Shown piece by piece: positions 35,966-45,205 of a stretch of DNA of 64,000 nucleotides. The position numbers and the translations under genes were made by a program. How positions within the stretch are numbered: the stretch's first letter is position 1; every line of letters begins with the position of its first letter. The DNA is taken from positions 93,426 through 157,425 of the forward strand of contig DATGZK010000018.1 of assembly GCA_035489755.1 (NCBI GenBank), written 5' to 3'. The notes under the pieces were generated by a model, which made no database searches, was not told the DNA's origin, and saw only the letters and a program-made list of their open reading frames with translations. Source of the DNA: UBA9160 sp035489755 (GTDB lineage Bacteria; Myxococcota_A; UBA9160).

Positions 35966-37213
35966 ATGGGTGAGATTCTCGATCTGGCGGAGCGTGCCTG
36001 GCAAGGGAGCTACGACAAGCACTGGCACCCAAGCGGTGCGCAGGAAGAGATTGCGCCGAATCTGTTCTTCCTCCATACGTTCGCCAACGTAAGCATCGCC
36101 CGCACGGCCGCCGGGCTCGTGTTGGTCGATACCGGGAGCCACATCGGACGCTCACAAACCTTCCATGCCGTGCGTCAGTGTGACCCTGGCCCAGTGTTCG
36201 CGAGCATCTATACGCATGGCCACGTAGACCATGCTTTCGGTCTCCCTCCGTTCTTGGCCGAAGCACGAGAAAAAAGCTGGGAACGCATGCGGATCATCGG
36301 TCACCGAAACGTGGGTCCGCGCTTTGATCGCTATCGCGCGACTTCCGGCTACAACTCCGCCATCAATACACGGCAGTTCAGCGTACCTGTGCCATGGCCT
36401 ATAGAATTCGACTACCCCGATATGACGTACGACGAAAGCCTCCAGCTCGACGCCGGCGGCAGCGTTTTCGAACTGCATCACGCCCGGGGTGAGACGGACG
36501 ATCACACCTGGATTTTCTGGCCGCAGCGCAAGGTGCTCTTCACGGGCGACCAGTTCATCTGGGTGACACCCAACGCAGGGAATCCGCAGAAGGTGCAGCG
36601 CTATGCCGCCGACTGGGCACAGTCGCTCCGCATCATGAGCAAGTGCGAGGCGGAGGTTCTCGTTCCGGGTCACGGCTTGCCGATTTTTGGCGTGAGCCGA
36701 GTGCGCCAGGCGCTCGATGAAACGGCCGATTGGCTCGAGCATCTCCTGCGCGAAACATTGGAGCGCATGAACGCGGGCCTTGCCCTGGACACGATTTTGC
36801 ACGAGGTAAAGCCACCCACGGAGCTCGCAGACCGGCCCTATCTCCAGCCCGTCTACGATGAACCGGAGTTCGTGGTCCGGAATATTTGGCGCCTGTATGG
36901 CGGCTGGTATGACGGAACGCCCTCTCATCTCAAACCCGCGCCGGAAGCTCAGCTCGGGCGGGAGGTCGCGTCGCTCGCGGGCGGTGTGCGGGCGCTTGTG
37001 GCGCGCGCTCGAGAGCTCGCGACGGTGGATGACCTAACGCTGGCCTCTCACCTCGCGGATTGGGCGGTGGCTGCCGCTCCGGAGGATCGAGATGCCCACG
37101 CAGCGCGGGCGGAGATCTACGCGGCCCGAGCCAAGAGCGAGCGCGCACTCATGACCCGGGGTGTGTTCGGCGCGGCAGCCCGGGAATCGGACCAAAAGAG
37201 CGGCCGAACCTAG
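35966..37213 (+). CDS. MBL-fold alkylsulfatase-like hydrolase
   Basis: Metallo-beta-lactamase fold enzyme of 415 residues. GLVLVDTGSHIG and THGHVDHAFG give the zinc ligands, FTGDQFIW and VPGHGLPIFG the later ones. From about residue 285 the region YLQPVYDEPEFVVRNIWRLYGGWYDGTPSHL is the alkylsulfatase dimerisation domain of SdsA1-type enzymes, but the C-terminal SCP2-like domain of those enzymes is absent. Linear alkyl sulfate or a related ester is a plausible substrate. There is no signal peptide. Confidence 0.85.
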   Translation: MGEILDLAERAWQGSYDKHWHPSGAQEEIAPNLFFLHTFANVSIARTAAGLVLVDTGSHIGRSQTFHAVRQCDPGPVFASIYTHGHVDHAFGLPPFLAEAREKSWERMRIIGHRNVGPRFDRYRATSGYNSAINTRQFSVPVPWPIEFDYPDMTYDESLQLDAGGSVFELHHARGETDDHTWIFWPQRKVLFTGDQFIWVTPNAGNPQKVQRYAADWAQSLRIMSKCEAEVLVPGHGLPIFGVSRVRQALDETADWLEHLLRETLERMNAGLALDTILHEVKPPTELADRPYLQPVYDEPEFVVRNIWRLYGGWYDGTPSHLKPAPEAQLGREVASLAGGVRALVARARELATVDDLTLASHLADWAVAAAPEDRDAHAARAEIYAARAKSERALMTRGVFGAAARESDQKSGRT

Positions 37214-37299
37214 GGCCAGAGAGTGAGCGGCTCGGTGCCCGGCCGCGGAGCCCGGCAATCCGATCACGACCCCTGTCCCTTCGGACGCTGTCTGCTGTC

Positions 37300-37642
37300 C
37301 TAGGTCCGAAAGGCGAAGTAGACGGCGCCCACGAGGCACAGGCCCGACCGCAAAAAGTCACTCTTTGGGAGTTCCTTCATATAGACGATCGCAAAGGGCA
37401 CGAAGACTGTCAGTGTAATCGCCTCCTGAAGGATCTTGAGCTGCCCCACGGAAAACACGCTGTGCCCGATCCTGTTCGCCGGGACCTGCAGCAAGTATTC
37501 GAAGAGTGCGATCGACCAACTCGCCAGCACCGCGACGTACCAGGGCCGCCCCGCAAGATTCTTGAGAATGCGCGTACCAAGCGAACAGCATGAAGAGGTT
37601 GGAGAGGGCGAGAAGGACTGTGGTCTGCAAGATCACCGGCAT
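37300..37642 (-). pseudogene. DUF486 family membrane protein, frameshifted
   Basis: The 5' frame from ATG 37642 reads MPVILQTTVLLALSNLFMLFAWYAH, the start of the small DUF486 (DMT-like) membrane protein. The rest, LKNLAGRPWYVAVLASW and later LFEYLLQVPANRIGHSVFSVG, is in another frame. One extra base (an A on the plus strand near 37567-37568) accounts for the shift; without it the gene would encode about 113 residues with four helices. AGGAGG precedes the ATG. It follows the SulP gene. It may be a true pseudogene or an assembly error. Confidence 0.75.
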
Positions 37643-37673
37643 GCCGTCGAAGTGCCTCCTTTTGCTGCGGTCC

Positions 37674-39464
37674 TCACACCGACCAGGATGAGTCGGCCGC
37701 GTCGCCCTGGAGATCGGTTTCCGCCGTGCGGACGTGTTCGAGACCTGGCGGAAGGCCGAGTTCGTCTTGCACCTCGCGCAGGGCGGCCGCGAGCGAAGCG
37801 AAAGGCCGATCGCTGGTCTCAAACAGAGCATGGCGCCCAAGGGCTGCAGCAAGGTCGCTGCGTGCGATGCTCACCTCGAGCTCAGGACGCAGCCCGCAGA
37901 GGGCGAGGACGCCACCTCGGGCGCGATGGGCGATCGCGAATCGTGCTAGGGCAGCGGCCGCTGCGCCATCGATCGCGAGGGTGCGCTTTAGCCGCAGCAC
38001 GATGCCCCGGGCGCCGCGGTGGGCGACCGTAGCGAGACGCTGCTCGAGCTCGTCTGCCACGCCAAAGAACAAGTCGCCCTCGGCCTGGAGGATTGCAATC
38101 GGCTCGCGGCCTGTTCCCTCGTCGATCGGGCGTTCGACCAAAAATCCGGCGGGTCCTCGCTGCAGCTCGGAGACGCGCAGCAGGCTGGCGCGTGAAATGA
38201 CAAGGCCGAGCGACAACGCGACACCACCAAACACGGCGATATGCAGGTCGACGGTCAGCGTAAGGGCCGCTGTTACGAGAAGCACCACGAGATCCGCTGT
38301 GTTCGACCGGGTCACGCGACGGAGCTCGGCGATGCTCACCATGCGCACCGCGATCCAGATGACGACACCGGCCACGGCAGCAAGTGGTACAAAGCGCGCC
38401 AGTGGAGCCGCGAAGAGCATCGTCACGAGTACAGTCAGGGATGCGAAGGTCACCGAAGCCGGCGAGCGCGCGCCGGCCTCGATCGACGCTGCGCTTCGCG
38501 TCCACGAGACGGAACTCGGAAGGCAAGGGAACAGCGACGATGCCAGATTCGCGAAGCCCTGGGCGCGGAGCTCCTGATCTGCGTGAAGCGGCTGTCCCGT
38601 GCGCAGCGCAATCGCCTTCCCGATCGAAACCACCTCGCTCATGCCGACAAGCGCGATGGCAAGGCCGGCGGGAAAGAGCGTCGCAAGGGCGGCCGGCGAG
38701 AGGGCCGGCCAAGACGGCCGCGGGAAACTGCTCGGAATCGAGCCCACGGTGAGTAGCCCGCCCTCGCCGCCCCAGCCGATCGCGTGAGTCGCGAGTGCGC
38801 CGGCAATCAGTGCAAGGAGCGGCGCCGGGACGCGGGGCGCGGCACGTGAGGCGAGCGCGATCACTGCGACGGTTCCCGTCGTCAGCGCAACCGCGCGCGA
38901 ATCGAGTGAGCGCAGCGCGATCTTGCCGGCTGCGATGGCATGGAGCAGCCCTTTTTCATCCGCGCCGTGGATCCCAAGGCCGTTCGGGAGTTGACCGAGG
39001 CAAAGCAGTGCGGCAGCGCCGAGCGTGAAGCCCAATACGACAGCCGGCGAGACATACCGTGACAAACGTCCGAGGCCAGCGAATCCCACAGCGCACTTGA
39101 TGAGCCCGACGATGACGCAAAGGCCAGACAACACCGCAATCTGACCGTATGCCGGGACGAGAGGTGTCGTCGCCAGAACGCCACCCACGAGGAGCGCTGC
39201 GGTGTTTGTGGCCCCCGAAGCGAGATGGGGCGAGTCGCGGAAGAAGCCCGCGACGAAGCCGGGAACAATCATTGTCAGCAGAGCGACCTGCGGCGGTACG
39301 CCCGCGATCAGCGCGAAGGCCATGGCTTGCGGAATCGACACGAGACCCACTGTGAGTCCCGCGACTAAGTCATGGCCCATGACGCGGGGGTCACGCAGCG
39401 CTGTCCGCCACCCGATGTGAGCCGGAGCAGAGAGTTGCGTGTTTTGCGCAATCGGCGCTGTCAA
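37674..39464 (-). CDS. SulP family anion transporter with STAS domain
   Basis: 596-residue SLC26/SulP carrier. The membrane core begins LVAGLTVGLVSIPQAMAFALIAGVPP, the family signature, with about a dozen helices. From about residue 450 a STAS domain follows (AILQAEGDLFFGVADELEQRL, then GIVLRLKRTLAIDGAAAAALARF). Sulfate or bicarbonate are the usual substrates; which applies cannot be read. Its ATG overlaps the stop of the antiporter gene (ATGA), suggesting linked expression of anion and cation/proton fluxes. Confidence 0.9.
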   Translation of the reverse strand: MTAPIAQNTQLSAPAHIGWRTALRDPRVMGHDLVAGLTVGLVSIPQAMAFALIAGVPPQVALLTMIVPGFVAGFFRDSPHLASGATNTAALLVGGVLATTPLVPAYGQIAVLSGLCVIVGLIKCAVGFAGLGRLSRYVSPAVVLGFTLGAAALLCLGQLPNGLGIHGADEKGLLHAIAAGKIALRSLDSRAVALTTGTVAVIALASRAAPRVPAPLLALIAGALATHAIGWGGEGGLLTVGSIPSSFPRPSWPALSPAALATLFPAGLAIALVGMSEVVSIGKAIALRTGQPLHADQELRAQGFANLASSLFPCLPSSVSWTRSAASIEAGARSPASVTFASLTVLVTMLFAAPLARFVPLAAVAGVVIWIAVRMVSIAELRRVTRSNTADLVVLLVTAALTLTVDLHIAVFGGVALSLGLVISRASLLRVSELQRGPAGFLVERPIDEGTGREPIAILQAEGDLFFGVADELEQRLATVAHRGARGIVLRLKRTLAIDGAAAAALARFAIAHRARGGVLALCGLRPELEVSIARSDLAAALGRHALFETSDRPFASLAAALREVQDELGLPPGLEHVRTAETDLQGDAADSSWSV

Positions 39465-41620
39465 CGTGCCCAGCCCGGTGGAGCCGTGACTACGACGATC
39501 GTGCTTTCGCTATTTTCAAGGAGATACTCGACCCCGTGTCCAAGGAAGGGACGCCCAGAGAGTTGCCGAAGGTTGGCGGCGAGCACGATCAGGTCGACTC
39601 CGCGTTCACGCGCGAGTGCCAAGATCTCTTCGGGTGCTGAAACACCGGTACGTATGGCAGTCTCGGCCCGTACACCCATCTTCTCGGCGAGCGCACGCGC
39701 CTCTTCTAGCACCCGCTCGGCCACCTCGGTGCGCTCAGAAGACGCCGGGGTATCAATGTCTTCGCGCGCCGCCTCCGGCCACGCCGGCATGGCGAGCTGC
39801 TGGCCGAGGGTGGGCATGGTGACAACGTGCGCAATCAGCACCCGCGCACCCTGCCGTCGCGCCACGCTGTAGGCCATTTCCTGCGCGGCGCGCCCAGGTT
39901 GCGTTCCGATGGCGGGCACGAGAATACGGTGGAAGCGCGGCAGCGAGTTGGGGGACACGCGCGCTCCCCGTCTCACCATGATCACGGGGAGCGGGCTGGC
40001 CGCAAGCAGTGCATCGACCACCGGCGAAATCAACCGACCTTCGATCTTGGTGTCGGTGGCGCCGACCGCGATTGCGCCATAGCCCAAGACGGCCTGTTCG
40101 AGGATCGCCTCGAGCGGCTCCTTGGCCGCGGCGTGCTCGATGGAGATCGGGCGCGATGCGAAGACCGCACGAACGCGCTCGAGATCCTCAGCAGGAACGT
40201 CCTTTCCAGCGGAGAAGAGCGTGACTTCGGCGCCCTCGGGCCAAGCCAGATCAAGGATACGCGCCGCGAGGAGCGAGTTCGGTCCGCCGTGACTCGGGAG
40301 CAGGAGACGGGAGGGACGCACGAGCACGTTGTCGCCGAGGATCCGTTCGCGCTCAAGGCGTTCGCGCTCTTCCTTCGAACCTGTCCACCCCTTCAGTACA
40401 GCGCGGAGCAGCGGCGGGGCCATCATGGAGGTCACCATCGCCATCAGAACGACGACAGTGTAGGAGCTCCGATTGAGTACGCCGAGCGAAAGCCCCACGG
40501 TTGCGACAACGATTTCTACGGCGCCTCGCGCGTTGAGGCCCACTCCGAGCGCAAGGCCCTCGCGCCGTGGGAGGCGAGCGAATCGTGATCCGATGTAGGC
40601 ACCCAGAAATTTCGACGCACTCGCAACCAGCAATACAATCAATCCCCACATCACGACCGTGGGATCGCGCAGGAGCGCAAGATCGGCTCGTAGCCCAGCA
40701 CCGGCGAAGAAAAGCGGCGCCATGACCGTAAACGTGATCGTCTGAAGAGTCGAGAAGACTTCGTGCTCCTGAAATCGCGAGTGACCGAGGACGATGCCGG
40801 CGATGAAGGCCCCAAAGACAGCCTCGAGCCCGAGCGAGTGTGTCAGGGCACCCGCAAAGAGCGCGACGAGGATGGTGATCGTGAGCGCTGCGCTCGATCC
40901 GCCGCGTCGTCGCCGGGCCTCACGAAGCAACGCGTCCACGATCCGCTGACCCAGCGTGAAGGCAGCAGCGAGAAAGAGCGCCAACCCGAGGAACGTCCAG
41001 ATCACCCGACCGACGGCGATCTCACCAGACTGGGCGAGACCGGCAACCATCCCGAGCAAGATCCAGCCGATCACGTCGTCGGCCATCGCCGCGGCGAGGA
41101 TCACCTGCGCGATGTTGCGGCGCATCAAATCAAGCTCGGACAGAACCTTCGCGATGACTGGCAGCGCGGAGATTCCGAGCGCTGTCGCCATGAACAGTGC
41201 AAAGACCACACGCCGCGCATTGGGCCCAAGGAACGCGTCTGGCATCACGAAGCCGACGCAAAATCCGCAGAGAACGGGGATGACGAGACTCCCGACCGCG
41301 ACCCGGGCGGCTTTGGTGCCGAGGCGTCGCACCAGGCCAAGATCGGTTTCGAGGCCGGTCACGATCAGGAGGAGGAAAGCGCCGAGCCATCCCACGCTTG
41401 AAAGCAGCGCACGCTGGACGGGCTCGGAGGGGAAGAGCCAAGCCTCGGCGGCAGGTGCGAGTTGGCCAAGCATGGACGGGCCCAGCAAGAGGCCCGCCGC
41501 GAGTTCGCCAATCACCGATGGCTGTCCGATCCGCCGCAAGAGCGTCCCGAGCCCACGCGCTGCGAGGAGCAGCACGAAGAGCTCAAGCCAGAAGACGAGA
41601 AGTTGATGCTCGGTCAGCAC
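39461..41620 (-). CDS. CPA2-type Na+(K+)/H+ antiporter with tandem USP domains
   Basis: About 719 residues. The N-terminal 400 form a Na_H_Exchanger domain: RRIGQPSVIGELAAGLLLGPS, GLETDLGLVRRLG, the paired aspartates in AMADDVIGWIL that mark electrogenic CPA2 carriers, and GLNARGAVEIVVATVGL. After about residue 430 come two universal-stress-protein-like domains (LLLPSHGGPNSLLAARILD and ILVPAIGTQPGRAAQEMA, ending STIVVVTAPP). Start GTG 41620 has GGAGG 11 bases upstream; the open frame further upstream lies in pqqE. Confidence 0.87.
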   Translation of the reverse strand: MLTEHQLLVFWLELFVLLLAARGLGTLLRRIGQPSVIGELAAGLLLGPSMLGQLAPAAEAWLFPSEPVQRALLSSVGWLGAFLLLIVTGLETDLGLVRRLGTKAARVAVGSLVIPVLCGFCVGFVMPDAFLGPNARRVVFALFMATALGISALPVIAKVLSELDLMRRNIAQVILAAAMADDVIGWILLGMVAGLAQSGEIAVGRVIWTFLGLALFLAAAFTLGQRIVDALLREARRRRGGSSAALTITILVALFAGALTHSLGLEAVFGAFIAGIVLGHSRFQEHEVFSTLQTITFTVMAPLFFAGAGLRADLALLRDPTVVMWGLIVLLVASASKFLGAYIGSRFARLPRREGLALGVGLNARGAVEIVVATVGLSLGVLNRSSYTVVVLMAMVTSMMAPPLLRAVLKGWTGSKEERERLERERILGDNVLVRPSRLLLPSHGGPNSLLAARILDLAWPEGAEVTLFSAGKDVPAEDLERVRAVFASRPISIEHAAAKEPLEAILEQAVLGYGAIAVGATDTKIEGRLISPVVDALLAASPLPVIMVRRGARVSPNSLPRFHRILVPAIGTQPGRAAQEMAYSVARRQGARVLIAHVVTMPTLGQQLAMPAWPEAAREDIDTPASSERTEVAERVLEEARALAEKMGVRAETAIRTGVSAPEEILALARERGVDLIVLAANLRQLSGRPFLGHGVEYLLENSESTIVVVTAPPGWAR

Positions 41621-41706
41621 GTGAGGGAGCGCCTCCAGGCTTCGTGCGACGCGGACGAAACGTATCCCGTGGCCGCCGAAGATGCTCGGCGTTGCGCCGG
41701 GGATCC

Positions 41707-42798
41707 CTACCCTGTCGGCGCCCCGCGAAGCACGATCTGAGCGACAGCTCCGCCCTCGGCGGCGGCGCGTGCGGCGAGCACCACGTCGTGGCGCGGGGCC
41801 TTCGCGCACGCGGGATCGGTGGCCGCCGCATCCCCCACCAGAGCAAAGGCCTGGCAGCGGCAGCCTCCGAAGTCGCGTCCGCGCTCCGGGCACGAGCGGC
41901 AGGGTTCCGGCATCCAGGCCTCCCCGCGAAAGGCGCGCATGCCTGGGGCGTCTGCCCAGCACGCACGAAGCCCCCGCTCGTCTGCATGCCAAAAAGTCAG
42001 GCCCGGCAGCTCGGCGGCGGCATGGCACGGCAGAACGACACCCGAAGGCGTCACCACGATGGTCTTGCTGGCCCAACCCCCCATACAAGGTTTTGGGCGA
42101 TCCGCCCAGTAGTCCGGCAGAACAAAGACGAGTTCGGGGGCAGGGCTCTCCTGGCGCGCCTCGGCGACGACTTTGGCGGCTTCCTCGAGCTGGGCACGGG
42201 TCGGCAGCAAGGCGGCACGATTTCGCAGTGCCCACCCATGGTACTGCGTGTTCGCGAGCTCAAGGCGCGATGCTGCAAGGGTTCGTGCGAGCGCGATGAA
42301 CTCCGGCACTCGCGCGAGGTTGTGACGGTGGAGCACAACGTTCAGAATGAGCGGCAGGTCAAGCTCCTTTGCCCAGGCGGCGAAGGCAAGCTTCGCCTCG
42401 AGAACACGCACCCCTGCAATCTGCTCCGCGGTCGCCGAGTCCACGTCCTGCAGCGAGAGCTGCACGCTCCGAAGCCCGGCGCCGCGCAGGCGTGCCAGCC
42501 CCTCGCGGTCCAGGGGCGTTCCCGCGGTGACGAGGTGTGGATAGAGGCCGGCCTTCGCTGCGGCTGCCACGATGTCTGGGAGGTCGCGCCGGACCGTGGG
42601 CTCGCCGCCCGTCAGTCCAACGTGTACACAGCCGAGTTCGGCGGCTTCGCGGAATACGCGTCCCCAGGCCGCAGCATCGAGCAACTCGGGAATATCTCGG
42701 AAGTCCAGTGGATTGGAGCAATACGCGCAGCGCAACGGACAACGGTAGGTGAGCTCGGCGACAAGGTTGTACGGTCGCGGAGGACTCGGACCGCTCAG
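41707..42798 (-). CDS. pqqE: PqqE, radical SAM peptide cyclase (probable CTG start)
   Basis: Radical SAM SPASM enzyme that cross-links Glu and Tyr of the PqqA peptide. YNLVAELTYRCPLRCAYCSNPLDF holds the CxxxCxxC cluster, GLTGGEPTVRRD is the SAM-binding GGE motif, and the C-terminal SPASM cysteines lie in KPCMGGW, LPCHAA and PCRSCPERGRDFGGCRC. The first standard start in frame, TTG at 42735, would remove the first cluster cysteine. The only usable upstream codon is CTG at 42798, overlapping the pqqCD stop as CTGA, with GAGGTG before it. This gives 363 residues. Confidence 0.88.
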   Translation of the reverse strand: MSGPSPPRPYNLVAELTYRCPLRCAYCSNPLDFRDIPELLDAAAWGRVFREAAELGCVHVGLTGGEPTVRRDLPDIVAAAAKAGLYPHLVTAGTPLDREGLARLRGAGLRSVQLSLQDVDSATAEQIAGVRVLEAKLAFAAWAKELDLPLILNVVLHRHNLARVPEFIALARTLAASRLELANTQYHGWALRNRAALLPTRAQLEEAAKVVAEARQESPAPELVFVLPDYWADRPKPCMGGWASKTIVVTPSGVVLPCHAAAELPGLTFWHADERGLRACWADAPGMRAFRGEAWMPEPCRSCPERGRDFGGCRCQAFALVGDAAATDPACAKAPRHDVVLAARAAAEGGAVAQIVLRGAPTG

Positions 42799-43730
42799 GG
42801 TGCCACCTCGAGGACACCCACCCGTTCCATCTGCTCTAAGAAGTGGTGCACGTCCGATTCGACTTGCTCGATCTCCGGGTACCGCGAACCGAGCGCGCGA
42901 GCGATCTCGCCCGCGCTCCGTACGCCGTCACACATTTCTAGGATCTCACGGCCGCTTGCGTTGAGGCGCACGGCACGCTCGGGTAGCACCACCAAGACCT
43001 GATCCGTGGCACGCTCGCTACGGAGCTGGGCGTGGCGGGACAGGCGGGGCCGGCGGCTCGCGGCCTCAACCGCGTCGAGCAGACGCCAGAGGATCTCGCA
43101 TTTTCTCTCGAGGGCTGCGACGCAGCGCGTCTGGTCGTCGGCGCTGGTCGCGTGCTCGAGCACAAAGCGTAGACCAAACGCTGCGTCTCGTGGCGCCAGC
43201 CGGGTACGATTTTGGAAGTAGCGGAGCCCATCTGTCAGCACCCAAGGATAGTGCTTCTCGAAGGCTGCGATCCGCTGGCGCATGATGTCGCCCGCGAACA
43301 TCTCCGTGAGCGACGCCGCAACGCTTGCCAGAAGATCGTTCGAGAGAACGAAGCCCACGTAGTCGTCGCATGCAGCTCGCACGCCGGGCAGGACGCCCCG
43401 AAGCGCTTCGACCTCGGCGCGTTCAAGGCCCACTGCACAGGCGAGGTCCAGCCATTGTTCAAGGCCCCCTTCGCCGGGCTCTTGGCCATCGTGGTCCTGC
43501 AGACGATGCACCCACTCTCGCCGAAACGCCGGATCTAGCGCCTTGGAGAGGATGAGGCCGTCTTTGACTGGAATGCGGGTCTGGTAGTAATAGCGGTTGC
43601 GAACCCAGGTCTGCAGTTCCTCGCGAGTTAGCGTTCCGTCATGCATCCGCACGTTGAAGGGATGCTTGTCGTGGTAGCGCTCTTCGCCGACGCGCCGCAG
43701 GCGTCGCTCAAACTCTTCGGGGCTCCACAT
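42795..43730 (-). CDS. pqqCD: PqqC-PqqD fusion
   Basis: Residues 1 to about 230 are PqqC, the cofactorless oxidase that makes PQQ in the last step (RYHDKHPFNVRMHDGTLTREELQTWV, RNRYYYQTRIPVKDG, EMFAGDIMRQRIAAFEKHYPWV). From about residue 235 follows PqqD, the PqqA-peptide chaperone (PERAVRLNASGREILEMCDGVRSAGEIA). The same fusion is known in Methylobacterium. ATG 43730 is preceded by GGAG. It lies 73 bp after pqqB; its stop overlaps the pqqE start. Confidence 0.92.
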   Translation of the reverse strand: MWSPEEFERRLRRVGEERYHDKHPFNVRMHDGTLTREELQTWVRNRYYYQTRIPVKDGLILSKALDPAFRREWVHRLQDHDGQEPGEGGLEQWLDLACAVGLERAEVEALRGVLPGVRAACDDYVGFVLSNDLLASVAASLTEMFAGDIMRQRIAAFEKHYPWVLTDGLRYFQNRTRLAPRDAAFGLRFVLEHATSADDQTRCVAALERKCEILWRLLDAVEAASRRPRLSRHAQLRSERATDQVLVVLPERAVRLNASGREILEMCDGVRSAGEIARALGSRYPEIEQVESDVHHFLEQMERVGVLEVAP

Positions 43731-43803
43731 CAGCAGGAGCTCCGCCCGCGCGAAGAACTCGCCGTGCGCGCCGGACTTTGTCGCGTGATCGGGTCCGCGC
43801 GCA

Positions 43804-44697
43804 TCAGATCTCGACCTCGAGTCCGTCGTGCGCCACCTCGACACCGGCAGCCTCGACCCAGCGCCGTTCGGGCGAGGCCCCGTCGACCAGCGGGTTTGTG
43901 TTGTTGATGTGCGTGTAGATTCGCCGACCCGCAAGCACTGCGAGGCGAACGAGGCTGCCGCCTTCCCCGGAGATCGGCGCATGGCCCATCGACAGCGCAT
44001 CCGGTGCGCCCGGCCTTGTGGCAGCGAGTTCTGTTGCCGTGAAGAAGGTTCCGTCCACGAAGGAGCACGTGGCGGCTTCGAGCTCGGCCAGGGTGCCGCT
44101 GTCCAGCGCGCGCACGCCGGGGACGTAGACGATTCTTCGACGTGCTCGAGTGTCGGTGATGCGCACCCCAACCGTAGCTTCCGGCGCGTTCGATACCAGG
44201 TTTCCGAGATGTGTCGGCACCTTGCCCGGGACGGGGAAGAACCGAGCTTCGAGACCGCTTGCGCGATCGAGATACAATGGTTCGTCGAGCTTGAGAAGGC
44301 CCCAGGCCGGCTCGAGGATTCGGAAGACTGCGTTGTGCTCCAGCAAGGCGTCCCGGACCCATGCAGTCGACAGGATCCGGTAAGGGAGAGACTCACGAAG
44401 CACAAGCAGTCCGAGCACGTGGTCGAGGTCGGCGTTCGTGAGGACGATGGTGTCCAGAGGAAGGTCTCGCGTACCGGGGCGCGGGTGGAGCGCGGGAAAG
44501 CGAGCCAGTTGATCTCGCACGTCGGGGCTTGCATTGATCAGGGACCAACGCACCCCATCCGCCGAAACCGCGAGAGAGGGCTGGGTGCGCATCGGTATGG
44601 AGGGGTCCCCGGCGCGGGCACGCGCGCAATTCGAGCATCCACAGTTCCACTGCGGGAGCCCGCCGCCCGCACTCGATCCTAGAACGCGTGCCCTCAT
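43804..44697 (-). CDS. pqqB: PqqB, MBL-fold PQQ biosynthesis protein
   Basis: Metallo-beta-lactamase-fold hydroxylase of PQQ biosynthesis, 297 residues. MRARVLGSSAGGGLPQWNCGCSNC is the diagnostic N-terminus, with the first cysteines of the zinc site. VLTNADLDHVLGLLVLRE replaces the HxHxDH motif as in other PqqB proteins, and GHAPISGEGGS is also typical. A GTG at 44724 would add nine residues. It heads the pqqB-pqqCD-pqqE cluster. No pqqA peptide gene is visible between it and the HxlR gene upstream. Confidence 0.92.
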   Translation of the reverse strand: MRARVLGSSAGGGLPQWNCGCSNCARARAGDPSIPMRTQPSLAVSADGVRWSLINASPDVRDQLARFPALHPRPGTRDLPLDTIVLTNADLDHVLGLLVLRESLPYRILSTAWVRDALLEHNAVFRILEPAWGLLKLDEPLYLDRASGLEARFFPVPGKVPTHLGNLVSNAPEATVGVRITDTRARRRIVYVPGVRALDSGTLAELEAATCSFVDGTFFTATELAATRPGAPDALSMGHAPISGEGGSLVRLAVLAGRRIYTHINNTNPLVDGASPERRWVEAAGVEVAHDGLEVEI

Positions 44698-44844
44698 TTC
44701 CGGCAATATGCCACTGTGGGGCACTCCTTGCCGGACCGCCGGTGGGCCGATCGCCTGCCATCGCCGCGCGACCCGATGCGTATGCTCTCGAAAGCATCAC
44801 GACAGGTGCAATTGCAGCGGCGAGCCGCTCGCCAGCGGTACGGA

Positions 44845-45174
44845 TCAGAAGGACCTGCGGGCCCAGCGCTCGGCCCACCCGTGGAGCGGAGCGAGGGCGG
44901 CGAGCAGCTCGCCCCCCTCGGCCGTCAGTGCATATCCCGCGGCTTCCCCCCGAACAACGATCCCGGCCTCGCGCAGCTCGCCCAACCGCCGGTTCAGGAC
45001 GGTCGGGGAGACCCCACTGCACCGCTCTTGCAACGCCCGAAAAGTCTGATTGCCCTCGCGCAGCTCCCACACGAGGCGCAGCGCCCAGCGGCGCCCGAGC
45101 AGGTCCAGTAGCGTCATGATCGGTCGGCCGCTCTTCGATCCTCGCGCGGGCAAGCCGGGTCGAATCCGGGCCAT
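44845..45174 (-). CDS. HxlR-family winged-helix regulator
   Basis: 109 residues: GRPIMTLLDLLGRRWALRLVWELREG is the family signature, FRALQERCSGVSPTVLNRRLGELREAGIV the recognition helix and wing, LTAEGGELLAALAPLHGWAERW the C-terminal helix. ATG 45174 has AGGAAGG upstream and is preferred over GTG 45198. A single cysteine is present near the N-terminal part of the recognition helix (ERCSGVS); many HxlR proteins sense reactive electrophiles through such cysteines. It is divergent from the carboxymuconolactone decarboxylase-like gene, which it probably controls. Confidence 0.85.
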   Translation of the reverse strand: MARIRPGLPARGSKSGRPIMTLLDLLGRRWALRLVWELREGNQTFRALQERCSGVSPTVLNRRLGELREAGIVVRGEAAGYALTAEGGELLAALAPLHGWAERWARRSF

Positions 45175-45205
45175 CGGGCCTTCCTCCGAGAAGCGCACCC
45201 CTTGC

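Noticed and set aside
44671..44690. Second copy of the TAGAACGCGT palindrome at pqqB
   Set aside because: Only one half of the dyad is present, within pqqB codons; the right arm does not match.
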